From Gammaproteobacteria bacterium (lineage in GTDB: Bacteria; Pseudomonadota; Gammaproteobacteria; HyVt-429): a stretch of DNA of 64,000 bases. Positions within the stretch are counted from its first letter, which is position 1, and the number at the start of each line of letters is the position of its first letter. The position numbers and the translations under genes are program-made. Under the pieces are notes generated by a model that was not told where the DNA came from, did no database searches, and worked only from the letters and a program-made list of their open reading frames with translations. This document shows positions 29,494-37,578 of the stretch, piece by piece. The stretch covers positions 1 through 64,000 of the forward strand of contig JAADGI010000008.1 in NCBI GenBank assembly GCA_013152415.1, in the 5' to 3' direction.

Positions 29494-29575
29494 GAGACAC
29501 CCATAATTTACGTGGGTACCTTCACATCGCCGCAATGACGGGTTAGGGTGGGGAAGTCAAATTTATGGGTGTCCC
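29494..29575. repeat. Palindromic element, copy 1 (GGGACACCCAT-type)
   Basis: An 82-base unit starting GAGACACCCATAATTTACG and ending TTTATGGGTGTCCC, with near-perfect 13-base terminal inverted repeats. A second copy lies at 30446–30527 in the same orientation; identity extends a few bases beyond each end. Size and palindromic ends suggest a REP- or MITE-like sequence. Confidence 0.8.
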
Positions 29576-29607
29576 TATTTACTCTCCCCTTTTTGTGTTT
29601 ATTCAAT

Positions 29608-29680
29608 CACTTAATCCCCGTAATATGAGAGACTCGAGCACGATACCGTTGTGCTCGCTACACATATTCAACTGTTATGT
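29608..29680 (+). other. attC-like recombination site, degenerate left end
   Basis: Stem CGAGCAC (29635–29641) pairs with GTGCTCG (29651–29657), AATATG (29622) pairs with CATATT (29663), and the right end is GTTATGT (29674–29680), the exact complement of the ACATAAC that opens the next site at 30346. The left R'' box is only partly recognisable (CACTTAAT). It immediately precedes the Shedu gene. Confidence 0.5.
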
Positions 29681-29700
29681 GAAAAGGTAAGTTATAGAAA

Positions 29701-30336
29701 GTGAAGCTATCAAATACTAAAGAACTTCTTAAAAGGCGTCTCGAAAAAGATCCGTTAAGGGACTTTTTTATATGGTGGGATGAAATAAATGAAAAAGATG
29801 TAGAAGCTTTAACATTAAATATAGAAAACGCGAAATGCGAAGAAGAAATTCAACAATTTCTACAAAATAATCCTAAATATTTGATACAGCATCTAGGCGG
29901 AGGACACGGTAGATGGGTGCTACCGAAAAAAAAGCTTGGAGCGGAATATATAACAGACTTTGTAATTGGCGAAAGACACTCTTTCGGCTTTGACTGGCAA
30001 GCAGTAGAACTAGAAAGCCCAAAAAGGAAAATGTTTAATAAGAACGGTGATCCAAATCAATACCTTAATCATGCAATTCGTCAAATACAAGATTGGAGAG
30101 CATGGCTGAATAGAAATCAGAATTATGCATGTAGATCAAGAGATGAGAATGGATTAGGGTTAACAGATGTTACTCCCAATATTGCTGGTTTAATTATTAT
30201 TGGTAGGCGAAAAGATATTGATTCAAAAACTAATGACAGACGCAGGCAAATGGTACAAGATCTAAATATAGAAATTCACTCTTATGACTTTCTAGTTAAT
30301 AACCTGAAAGGACGTATAGTTAATAGAAATTTTTAA
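29701..30336 (+). CDS. Shedu-type (SduA/DUF4263) anti-phage nuclease
   Basis: 211 residues from GTG 29701, AT-rich and Lys/Asn-rich unlike its neighbours. The C-terminal two thirds match the DUF4263 Shedu nuclease domain: FLQNNPKYLIQ (~53–63), LGAEYITDFVIG with D86, VELESPKRKMF with E103 and E105 and the following Lys, GDPNQYLNHAIRQIQDWRAWL, and IAGLIIIGRRKD, ending with the IEIHSYDFLV segment. This is a PD-(D/E)xK-like endonuclease core; Shedu proteins protect against phages. The first 50 residues are unassigned. It lies between attC-like sites and between two copies of a palindromic element, as a gene cassette would. Confidence 0.82.
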   Translation: MKLSNTKELLKRRLEKDPLRDFFIWWDEINEKDVEALTLNIENAKCEEEIQQFLQNNPKYLIQHLGGGHGRWVLPKKKLGAEYITDFVIGERHSFGFDWQAVELESPKRKMFNKNGDPNQYLNHAIRQIQDWRAWLNRNQNYACRSRDENGLGLTDVTPNIAGLIIIGRRKDIDSKTNDRRRQMVQDLNIEIHSYDFLVNNLKGRIVNRNF

Positions 30337-30345
30337 TAAATAATC

Positions 30346-30430
30346 ACATAACAAACTTATCCAGCAGACTGGCAAAAGTGTCGCGATTTTTGCTGATGCA
30401 AAAATGCGCGCCACTTTTGCCATCTGCTGA
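30346..30430 (+). other. attC-like site lacking its right end
   Basis: Begins ten bases after the Shedu stop with ACATAAC (30346–30352). AGCAGACTGGCAAAAGTG (30363–30380) pairs with CACTTTTGCCATCTGCT (30412–30428), and the apical part pairs GATTTTTGC with GCAAAAATG. The expected closing GTTATGT is missing: the sequence runs into the palindromic element at about 30436. Looks like an attC truncated by that insertion. Confidence 0.65.
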
Positions 30431-30445
30431 TGAGCATCGAATACC

Positions 30446-30527
30446 GGGACACCCATAATTTACGTGGTCACCTTCACATCGCCGCAATGACGGGTTAGGG
30501 TAGGGAAGCCAAATTTATGGGTGTCCC
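30446..30527. repeat. Palindromic element, copy 2 (GGGACACCCAT-type)
   Basis: 82 bases from GGGACACCCATAATTTACG to TTTATGGGTGTCCC, differing from copy 1 at only a few positions. The 13-base ends GGGACACCCATAA and TTATGGGTGTCCC are perfect complements. It has replaced the right end of the preceding attC-like site. Confidence 0.82.
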
Positions 30528-30560
30528 TATTTACTCTATTTACTGCTTAAAGGAAAAACT

Positions 30561-31031
30561 GTGTGTTTAGAAGAAATCGATGATGGCTTAAGAAATATAT
30601 CATTTGAATTCTTTTACTGGTTCTCTCGTTTTGAGTTTGCGCTAAAGAAAAATAATTATCTAAAGGACAAAACAGTTGGCGCCAAAGCAGAACCAAACTG
30701 GGAAGAGTTTAAGGATAGATTTAAAAATGAATACACAGCTTCAGCAGAGGCGAATCGGCTGATTGATCTTCATCCCAAAAGGCAATTTGTAGCACAAGCT
30801 GGCGAGCCTGAGTGGAAACCTGTGGGAATTGACCATTGTAACAACGATCTTTGCAAGGTTGTAACAATGCTCAATACTATAAGAAATAATCTTTTTCACG
30901 GAGGAAAGTACGGGGATATAGATGTCGATAGCAAGGAAAGAAATATCGAATTGCTAACTATTGGTATAGTGATCCTGAGTCAACTCGCTAATCTGTCAGG
31001 AACCGAGAATGATTACATGCGGCACTATTAA
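30561..31031 (+). CDS. HEPN-domain-like protein
   Basis: 156 residues from GTG 30561 with AAAGGA six bases upstream. I do not recognise a named family, but the motif RNNLFH (R108 to H113, the R-x4-H of HEPN RNases and of related nucleotidyl-transferase partners) is followed by GGKYGD and a C-terminal helix, the usual layout of short HEPN proteins. AT-rich like its neighbours. It ends three bases before an attC-like site, so it behaves as a cassette gene. A toxin or abortive-infection RNase role is an inference; no MNT-type antitoxin partner is adjacent. Confidence 0.65.
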   Translation: MCLEEIDDGLRNISFEFFYWFSRFEFALKKNNYLKDKTVGAKAEPNWEEFKDRFKNEYTASAEANRLIDLHPKRQFVAQAGEPEWKPVGIDHCNNDLCKVVTMLNTIRNNLFHGGKYGDIDVDSKERNIELLTIGIVILSQLANLSGTENDYMRHY

Positions 31032-31033
31032 TG

Positions 31034-31115
31034 AGATAACAAGGCAAATTCACTCGGACGACAAAAAGCGCCGCTTCGCTCTGATTTTTGTCGCCGGTGA
31101 TTTGCGGTGTTATCT
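31034..31115 (+). other. attC-like integron recombination site
   Basis: 82 bases bounded by AGATAAC (31034–31040) and its exact complement GTTATCT (31109–31115). Inside, GGCAAATTCACTCGGACGAC pairs imperfectly with GTCGCCGGTGATTTGCGG, leaving unpaired bases as in real attC sites, and ACAAAAAGC pairs with ATTTTTGT around a short GC-rich apex. Position three bases after one ORF and 19 before the next is exactly that of a cassette junction. Confidence 0.8.
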
Positions 31116-31134
31116 GTAGAAACTGGTAAGTAAG

Positions 31135-31965
31135 ATGAAACTATACAAATATATAGCATCAGAAAGTGCTCTCAAAAATATAGTTTCTGGAAGAATAAAA
31201 TTTGCAACACTTGATAGTTTGAATGACCCCACCGAACTGTTGCCAAAAATATATGAAAGCGAACTGTTGAAGTCATTAGAAGAAAAGAGAGTAAGTGGAT
31301 ATAGAGAGGATGACTTGCTTGACCTTGAGAGACAGGAATCACTATTTAGAAAATTATCGCCAGAGACTATGGTAATACCTGTTCCTAAATCAATAGAACA
31401 AGCTAATAGGACGGTTAAGCTACCAGTTTATAATAACTTAGATTATCTAAAAAAGATGTTTAACAAAACTGTAGACTTGATGGCCTCAAGATGTGGAATA
31501 TTATGCCTTTCAACAAGATACGATTCATTGCCAATGTGGGCTCACTATGCCAATAATGCCTTAGGGTATGTTATTGAATTCGAAGATTTGCAAAGTGTTT
31601 ATTCTGGGGATGAAACCGGAGTATTAAATGAAATCAAGGATATAGATTATAAGAATAAAAGATCAGGAATAACTTTTGATAAAGGGTCTTACAATTCGCT
31701 GTTTTTTGAGAAGAACAAAGATTGGGAATATGAGTCCGAGAAAAGAGTCGTAACAGACTTGAAAAGCTGTATAGAGCACAAGATTGCTGGTGAAGTTATC
31801 TATATCCAAGAAATAGATAAACAATATTTTTCAAAAGTTATTTTTGGCTGGAAAGTGCCAGAATCAGCCATAGCTAGACTTTCTGAGGAAGTCCTTTCGA
31901 TCAATATAGGCGTAACTATTGCTACCGCAACAATTAAAGATGGTTTGATCAAGATTGATAATTGA
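31135..31965 (+). CDS. DUF2971-family protein
   Basis: 276 residues. The N-terminus LYKYIASESALKNIVSGRIKF with SLNDPTEL, then CLSTRYDSLPMWAHYANNAL, GYVIEFE and WEYESEKR, is the DUF2971 pattern. Its biochemical function is not established in anything I can cite. Upstream is a complete attC-like site and the RBS region GGTAAGTAAG; downstream, AGACAACAAATCACTGC (31977 on) may be the left part of another, lost attC. AT-rich. It is the last gene of the cassette-like insert. Confidence 0.8.
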   Translation: MKLYKYIASESALKNIVSGRIKFATLDSLNDPTELLPKIYESELLKSLEEKRVSGYREDDLLDLERQESLFRKLSPETMVIPVPKSIEQANRTVKLPVYNNLDYLKKMFNKTVDLMASRCGILCLSTRYDSLPMWAHYANNALGYVIEFEDLQSVYSGDETGVLNEIKDIDYKNKRSGITFDKGSYNSLFFEKNKDWEYESEKRVVTDLKSCIEHKIAGEVIYIQEIDKQYFSKVIFGWKVPESAIARLSEEVLSINIGVTIATATIKDGLIKIDN

Positions 31966-32100
31966 AGAAAGAGAAAACAGACAACAAATCACTGCACTAG
32001 CAACAAGTGGACACCGACTTTAATGCTTTAATGGAGAAGCGAGATTGATTCTATAATTTTAGGGGACGGAGTGATTGATCCCAAGTTAACAATAACCTTC

Positions 32101-32140
32101 TTTTCCTCTGCGCCTTCGCGCCTTTGCGGCCTCTGCGTTC
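32101..32140. repeat. Dispersed repeat copy
   Basis: CCTCTGCGCCTTCGCGCCTT then TGCGGCCTCTGCGTTC, 16 bases past the end of the ArnT-like gene (− strand). Inverted orientation relative to the copies at 28561 and 29416, so these copies bracket the cassette insert. Confidence 0.75.
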
Positions 32141-32155
32141 CTTGCCGTGCTGGGG

Positions 32156-33721
32156 TTATAAGAGCTTTATTAAAGCAATCCCATTTTTTTCCAATAGAAC
32201 CTGGAAGTTATTCAGCTCTGATAAATATATTCCCTTGGTCAAGACCAGATCACCGGATCGGGGTGGGCGTTTCTCGGTCAGACGTTCGCTGTAGACCAAA
32301 AAGCTTGGAGTATTGAGTCGCCACATGACGATGGGTGCAGGATCGTCACGGACCAATAGGGCGGCCTCCTTGATGGGGGATTGTTTGATTTCGGCGATGA
32401 CGGGCATCAGGCTGCCCCAAAATACTGTGACCGTGACTACCCCGATCATGGACAGTTTGTACGCCAGGGCGAAGCGTTTATCAAAAACAAAATAGACGGT
32501 GACCACCAGGGCCGTGAGCATGGCTACCGTATAGTTTGTGGGAAATGGGTCTGCCGCAGTGGCCAGGATGTCCATTACAAACGGGTCGGTGATGCGGTCT
32601 TTGAATTTATCCAAGAGAGTGGGCAATGCAGCGAGAAAACTAAAAAATAGCGCTGCGGGTAGCAAGGCCCAAAGCCGTGAGCGCAGTTGGCCGATATGGG
32701 TGGCCATAAGAATCAATATGGCCGGGTAGGCGTAGACGATGTAGTGGGGCAGTTTGGTGCCGGAGAGTGAAAAGAACACCAGGACAAAGAGAAACCAGCA
32801 CCATAGAAACAGGCCCAGGTCACTTTGGCGATCTTGTTTGAAGCGTGAGACGGCCTTTAGCAATACCGTGGTAAAGGGTAACAGGCCGATGATCAATACT
32901 GGCAGGTAGTAGAGCAGGCTGCCACCGTGGCCCTCCATGGGGCCTTGGAAGCGATCCAGGTTGTGGCGAAAGAAGAAGCCCTCAATGAAGGCCTGACCCT
33001 GTCTTAGGATCTGAACCCCATACCAGGGTGCCGCAATCAGGGCAAACAGCAGTAGGCCGCGCAGGTCAAAGGCCGCTTTATACCAGTCTCGGAATCGTCC
33101 CCTTAGTGAGAAGAAGAGGGCGCTGGTGACCAGGGGGATGAGAATGGCCACCGGACCCTTGGTGAGAAAGCCCAGGCCCATGGCAGCAAAACCTATATAG
33201 AGCAGTCTTCGATCTGGCTTCTGATAGTAGAGGTAGATACAAAACAGTGCCACAGTAATAAACAGGTTCAGCAGGGAGTCGGCAATGGCGGCACGACCGA
33301 TGAGGCTGACCTGCAAGGCGGTGGCGGTCATCAGGCCTGCGTAGAGACCGGTGCGCTCGTCTTTGAGGTGACGTACAAAGCCATAGATCACCATGACCCA
33401 GATGCTGGCGGCGAGTGCAGAAGGCAGGCGGAAGCCGATTTCACTAAAACCCAAGGCGCGGGTGCTCAAGGCCTGTAGCCAGTAGACCAGGATGGGCTTG
33501 TCGTAGCGGGGTTCACCATTGAGGGTGGTGGAGATAAAATCCCCATGCAGGAACATCTCACGGGTGGCCTCGCTGAAGGCGCCTTCATCCAGATCGAACA
33601 GGGGGAGGGTGTGTATATTGAAGAAAAAACTGATGCCGATGGCGCTGGCCAACAGTATACGCAGCAGGATGATGGGTGTGGTATCCGTAATCGTCGGGGG
33701 ATGGGGGGGGGTGGTTTGCAT
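32156..33721 (-). CDS. ArnT-like lipid A/polyprenyl-sugar transferase, C9 tract at start
   Basis: 521 residues from ATG 33721. DLDEGAFSEATREMF carries the catalytic Asp–Glu (D45, E46) in the first periplasmic loop of the ArnT/GT83 group; YDKPILVYWLQAL and KGPVAILIPL follow, with about twelve membrane segments and a small C-terminal domain. Such enzymes move 4-amino-arabinose or another sugar from undecaprenyl phosphate to lipid A or glycan. No arn operon is nearby, so the sugar is open. Codons 4–7 are nine consecutive C (G9 on + at 33703–33711). Confidence 0.85.
   Translation of the reverse strand: MQTTPPHPPTITDTTPIILLRILLASAIGISFFFNIHTLPLFDLDEGAFSEATREMFLHGDFISTTLNGEPRYDKPILVYWLQALSTRALGFSEIGFRLPSALAASIWVMVIYGFVRHLKDERTGLYAGLMTATALQVSLIGRAAIADSLLNLFITVALFCIYLYYQKPDRRLLYIGFAAMGLGFLTKGPVAILIPLVTSALFFSLRGRFRDWYKAAFDLRGLLLFALIAAPWYGVQILRQGQAFIEGFFFRHNLDRFQGPMEGHGGSLLYYLPVLIIGLLPFTTVLLKAVSRFKQDRQSDLGLFLWCWFLFVLVFFSLSGTKLPHYIVYAYPAILILMATHIGQLRSRLWALLPAALFFSFLAALPTLLDKFKDRITDPFVMDILATAADPFPTNYTVAMLTALVVTVYFVFDKRFALAYKLSMIGVVTVTVFWGSLMPVIAEIKQSPIKEAALLVRDDPAPIVMWRLNTPSFLVYSERLTEKRPPRSGDLVLTKGIYLSELNNFQVLLEKNGIALIKLL
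33703..33711. repeat. G9/C9 homopolymer at the 5' end of the ArnT-like gene
   Basis: Nine G on the + strand, reading as C9 across codons 4–7 of the gene. Loss or gain of one base would stop translation early. Confidence 0.6.
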
Positions 33722-33858
33722 GATGTACGCATTGTACCGTTACCCAGCCATGGGCTCGAGTTTCTGTCTGTTGTCTAATAATATAGAATAGCCCCGCTCT
33801 ATATTGCGAACATACATTGCCATCCCGGTTTTGTTGGGCCTGGCAAAGCGACTGACAC

Positions 33859-34839
33859 GTGCAGACATCACAAGTTAAAGACCCCTCATCACCTCCGAAA
33901 AGAGCCTATTGGCACTACGCCGTGGGGGGGCTGATCTTCGTGGTTTTTGTCGGCTTTGTGGAAACCTATCTGGGCTGGGCCAAGTTATTACGGCCTTGGC
34001 GTGAACTTTCACCGTTGATGGTCTTGGGCGCGGGTGCGGTGGTGTTTGTCAGCTATGCGGTACGGGCCCTGCGCCTCTATGATTATTTTCGAACCGATAT
34101 GTCTGGGGCCTACGGGCTGTGTCTGCGGCTCTTTTTGCAACACAATATGTTAAATAACCTGTTGCCTATGCGTAGTGGTGAACTGAGTTTCCCGTGGTTG
34201 ATGTCCCGTTACTTCTCAGTCCAGCCCATCCGGTCTTTGCCAGCCCTGTTGTGGTTTCGTTTATTGGATTTGCATACCCTGTTGGCTATTGCTTTGACCG
34301 TCACCCTATTCAACTCGCGAGACCTTGTGCTTGGCGGAGGCCTGTTGCTGTGGGTCAGTATGCCGTACCTGGGGTATAGGCTGAGTGGCCGCCTGCAACG
34401 GGTGATTGCCAGGCGCACCCGTAGTCGTTTGTGGCGATTGGCCCTGCGTCTTCTGGAGAGTCTCCCTCAATCTCCCCGTGACTTTTGGGCATCCTGGTTG
34501 TGGACGGTCTTGAATTGGCTGGTCAAGCTTGCCGCCTTTTCCTGGGTGCTCCTGTTTTTTATTGATACGGGCTTGGCTGCAGCGTCTCTGGGTGTTATCG
34601 CCGGTGACTTGACGAGTGTGTTACCGATCCATGGCGTGGCCGGTGTGGGCACTTATGAGGCCGGTGTGGTGGGGGGCTTATTACCCTTTGGTGTCGATGC
34701 CGATGAGGCCTTATCGGCGGCAATCAATCTGCATTTGTTTTTATTGGGCTCTGCTGTATTGGGTGGCTTGTTGAGTATTTTATTGCCCCGCCTGTCAAGA
34801 CGATCGTCTGATGAGACCTTAAATTCTGGGGGGACCTAG
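33859..34839 (+). CDS. Flippase-like / LPG synthase transmembrane family protein
   Basis: 326 residues from GTG 33859. About eight hydrophobic segments; the piece LQHNMLNNLLPMRSGELSFPWLM and the later LPIHGVAGVGTYEAGVV are the signatures of the PF03706 (UPF0104) group related to the membrane half of MprF. These proteins are thought to flip lipids or act with membrane glycosyltransferases. Divergent from the ArnT-like gene over 137 bases, which likely share a promoter region. Confidence 0.8.
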   Translation: MQTSQVKDPSSPPKRAYWHYAVGGLIFVVFVGFVETYLGWAKLLRPWRELSPLMVLGAGAVVFVSYAVRALRLYDYFRTDMSGAYGLCLRLFLQHNMLNNLLPMRSGELSFPWLMSRYFSVQPIRSLPALLWFRLLDLHTLLAIALTVTLFNSRDLVLGGGLLLWVSMPYLGYRLSGRLQRVIARRTRSRLWRLALRLLESLPQSPRDFWASWLWTVLNWLVKLAAFSWVLLFFIDTGLAAASLGVIAGDLTSVLPIHGVAGVGTYEAGVVGGLLPFGVDADEALSAAINLHLFLLGSAVLGGLLSILLPRLSRRSSDETLNSGGT

Positions 34840-34860
34840 ATTACTCGCTTGGGTGTCGGG

Positions 34861-36225
34861 TCAATGGTGTCTGGTTGTGCCCGTTATCTCATCAGGCTGC
34901 GCTTTAAAAATATTTAACCTGTTCGCATACATTACTTTCAGGTAATGACGTGCTTGCTGTTCAAAAGGAAATATACGAAGTAGCAAGGCACTGCTTATAT
35001 CAGGATATTTATTGGCCACTTCCTGTTGTATTTCATTATGCTTTGTGGAGACCTTCACGAAGCGGCCCCCTATATATGCACTGTTGCCCATCTTAAAAAG
35101 AACAATAATTGCCAGTGCTATGATAACAGGTTTACGTGCACACTTTGTTTCTGCCAATCCCAGGTATACGCTTATCATTATCACCAACGCCAGCCACAGC
35201 GGATAGGAAAATGTGATATAGCGAGCGATCCCTGCCTGATCCACGCCATATTGTGCGCGTCCAAAGGCCGTTAATATGGCACAGCTCACAGCATATGCCG
35301 CGAGTGCGGCGTAAGGCAGAATGGCCAGCAACGAATTCTTGTTATACGCGCGTAATCTGAAGTAAAGCCAAACGCAACCCGCTAGTCCTGCGAGCCCAAC
35401 AATGGTTACAGTGTTATGTGAGAAACGTGCGATACCACTGCCTAAAAAATTCAATGTAAAATGTATCGTATTGAGTGATATAGGATTGGCCGCCGCGTTT
35501 TTTGTCTCCATTATTGCTGCATAATAATGATAAGTATTAGCTGCTCCGAGAAGTATGAAAATGGCGCTATAGGCAATCTTCTTTCGAGTGGAATTTGCAG
35601 GATGCAGTAGTATTAACACGACACCTATAGGCCATAGCGCCAGAGATGTCGCATAGTTATATACGGCAAAGGCGCTCGCAATGCTTGCAAGCAAAATATG
35701 CCAGGGTAAGGATTCCGGACGGGTCAAGAAAAAGATCATCGTAAAACAGCCCGCAAGGCTGAGAAAGGCTGACATCTGCCAGCCCCACAACAGATTTTCT
35801 GCTTGGTCAATAGAAAATATAAATAATGTACTGAGTATTACCATGAAGGGTAATAGGGGCTTCAAATCCAGAGCCCTGGATGTCTCACGAAGCATAAGAA
35901 TGAATATTGCCAGCATATACAATGAAACCAGGATGATTACTGTAATATCCCAGGCAATATTCCAGTGTGACCATACGGCGAGTGGCAGCATGATCATGTA
36001 GGCGAATGCATGCCAATGTGATTCGCCATGAGGGGAAAATAAATCTTTAAGTGTTAGCGTCCCGTTATAATAGCGTTCAAGAAATATGGACAAATCCAGG
36101 TGATCAAAGTACGGAAAACGATAATAGTATGTATAGGCGTATATAACCTGGAATAATATTAATATGCTACATAAGGCAACCGTTTGCCTGGTCGTCATTG
36201 ACTTAATGTAATCCCCAAGAGCCAT
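34861..36225 (-). CDS. Polytopic membrane protein, possible GT-C transferase
   Basis: 454 residues, around eleven membrane segments, no recognised family by eye. After the first segment comes YYRFPYFDHLDLSIFLERYY, an acidic loop (D…D…E) in the position where GT-C enzymes hold their catalytic residue. It lies 64 bases downstream of the GtrB-like gene on the same strand, and O-antigen-modifying systems pair GtrB with such a serotype-specific membrane transferase. I therefore infer that it uses the polyprenyl-phosphate sugar made by its neighbour; this is not proven by the sequence. Confidence 0.55.
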   Translation of the reverse strand: MALGDYIKSMTTRQTVALCSILILFQVIYAYTYYYRFPYFDHLDLSIFLERYYNGTLTLKDLFSPHGESHWHAFAYMIMLPLAVWSHWNIAWDITVIILVSLYMLAIFILMLRETSRALDLKPLLPFMVILSTLFIFSIDQAENLLWGWQMSAFLSLAGCFTMIFFLTRPESLPWHILLASIASAFAVYNYATSLALWPIGVVLILLHPANSTRKKIAYSAIFILLGAANTYHYYAAIMETKNAAANPISLNTIHFTLNFLGSGIARFSHNTVTIVGLAGLAGCVWLYFRLRAYNKNSLLAILPYAALAAYAVSCAILTAFGRAQYGVDQAGIARYITFSYPLWLALVIMISVYLGLAETKCARKPVIIALAIIVLFKMGNSAYIGGRFVKVSTKHNEIQQEVANKYPDISSALLLRIFPFEQQARHYLKVMYANRLNIFKAQPDEITGTTRHH

Positions 36226-36289
36226 AGGAATATATCTTTCGTGTTTAAGTTATTTTCCCCGTGCTGAGGGGTTCATGTTCTGCTAAACA

Positions 36290-37228
36290 TTAATCATCAA
36301 AGCCTATTTTTTTATCCAGAATATAATAAGGCCTGTTTTTTACCTCATCGTATATTCTTCCTATGTACTCACCAATGATGCCTAGAAAAAACAGTTGTAA
36401 CCCGCCGATAAAGAATGTGGTGCTTAACCCATAAGGCCAGGATAAAAATTCACGACCGAGAAAATATTTATAGTAAAGCCCGACTGCACCAATGATAAAA
36501 GAAGAAGCGGCACTAAATAGCCCGATTATTGTGGCAACCCGTAAGGGTGTCTTGGAAAAAGAGAAAATGGCATCAAATGCCAGATTGAACAATTTTGAAA
36601 GGGTTACACGTGGCGCGCCATCCTGTCTTGATTCCCGCTCAACCAGCAAACCTGTCTGACGAAAACCAGCATAAGTTCTCAAGCCCGTTATATACCGGTT
36701 ATGTTCCGGCATGCGTTGAAGCTCTTTTATGACTTTGTGGTCCATCAATGAAAAAATACCCGCATCCAGTGGAAACGGAATTTCACTCAAGGCATTATTG
36801 ATACGGTAGAATAGTTTGAAAGTCAGGCGTTTTAGCCACGCCTCTTTGCGTTTGTTCCTGACGGCATAGACGACGTCATAACCCTCCTTCCATTTGTCAA
36901 TAAAACGCGGAATAGTCTCCGGCGCGTCTTGCAAATCCCCGTCCATCAAGATAACCGCACGCCCCTTGGCATGATCAATCCCAGCGGTTAACGCGCATTG
37001 ATGACCAAAATTACGCGATAAGCTTATAACCTTTAGCCCCGCGTTATTTTCGGCGAGTTGAGCAAGGAGTTTTAAGGAGGCGTCAAAGCTACCATCATTA
37101 ACGAAGATTACCTCATAGGGTGAATCCAGACGTTGCACCACCTTTGATAAACGGCCCCATAAGAGTGGTATTGTGGCCTCTTCGTTATAGATTGGGATAA
37201 CGACAGAATAATGTATGTCGGGACTCAT
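36290..37228 (-). CDS. Polyprenyl-phosphate glycosyltransferase (GtrB/ArnC/DPM1-like GT2)
   Basis: 312 residues from ATG 37228, preceded by AGGA eight bases upstream; an ATG at 37285 would add 19 residues. GT2 domain: SVVIPIYNEEATIPLL, VIFVNDGSFDAS, SLSRNFGHQCALTAG and ILMDGDLQDAPE (DxD), then two C-terminal membrane hairpins and the cytosolic ending GEYIGRIYDEVKNRP. These enzymes transfer a sugar from UDP- or GDP-sugar to undecaprenyl phosphate for later use in the periplasm. Forms a unit with the membrane protein gene downstream. Confidence 0.88.
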   Translation of the reverse strand: MSPDIHYSVVIPIYNEEATIPLLWGRLSKVVQRLDSPYEVIFVNDGSFDASLKLLAQLAENNAGLKVISLSRNFGHQCALTAGIDHAKGRAVILMDGDLQDAPETIPRFIDKWKEGYDVVYAVRNKRKEAWLKRLTFKLFYRINNALSEIPFPLDAGIFSLMDHKVIKELQRMPEHNRYITGLRTYAGFRQTGLLVERESRQDGAPRVTLSKLFNLAFDAIFSFSKTPLRVATIIGLFSAASSFIIGAVGLYYKYFLGREFLSWPYGLSTTFFIGGLQLFFLGIIGEYIGRIYDEVKNRPYYILDKKIGFDD

Positions 37229-37578
37229 GGTTATTTCCTGTATATCCTGAGCAGTTCCTGAGTTTGTCTTTGTGGTAACTTTCATTTTTCTTGGTACATT
37301 TTCCTTAGTATAACTGACTCAGCGAGGCCAGAACCAAGTGCTAAAGGTGCTGTACAGTAACTGGATGGTATGAATTATTCTATACATGGGGCAACAGTGT
37401 AAGGTGAGACGGGTGTTTTCTCAGAAGATTGAGCGCTTTTGTGAATTTATAGCATCCTTTCTCTCTGGGGCCTTGGCCCTCCTATGGATGGGGAGCTTGG
37501 GGTGGGGGGCAGAATAATCAGTACGTGATTTTCACCACAGGATTGCCGGGGCCGTGATGCTGTCTTACCATAGCCGCC
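37229..37578. other. Intergenic, no feature recognised
   Basis: About 350 bases between divergent genes (the GtrB-like gene and the SAM hydrolase gene); it must hold promoters for both, but I see no convincing promoter pair, repeat or terminator. If the upstream ATG 37285 is used the gap is 293 bases. Confidence 0.5.

Noticed and set aside
31977..32000. Right-hand attC after the DUF2971 gene
   Set aside because: AGACAACAAATCACTGC could be a left attC end, but no complementary right half was found before 32155, so it is mentioned only as possible remnant.
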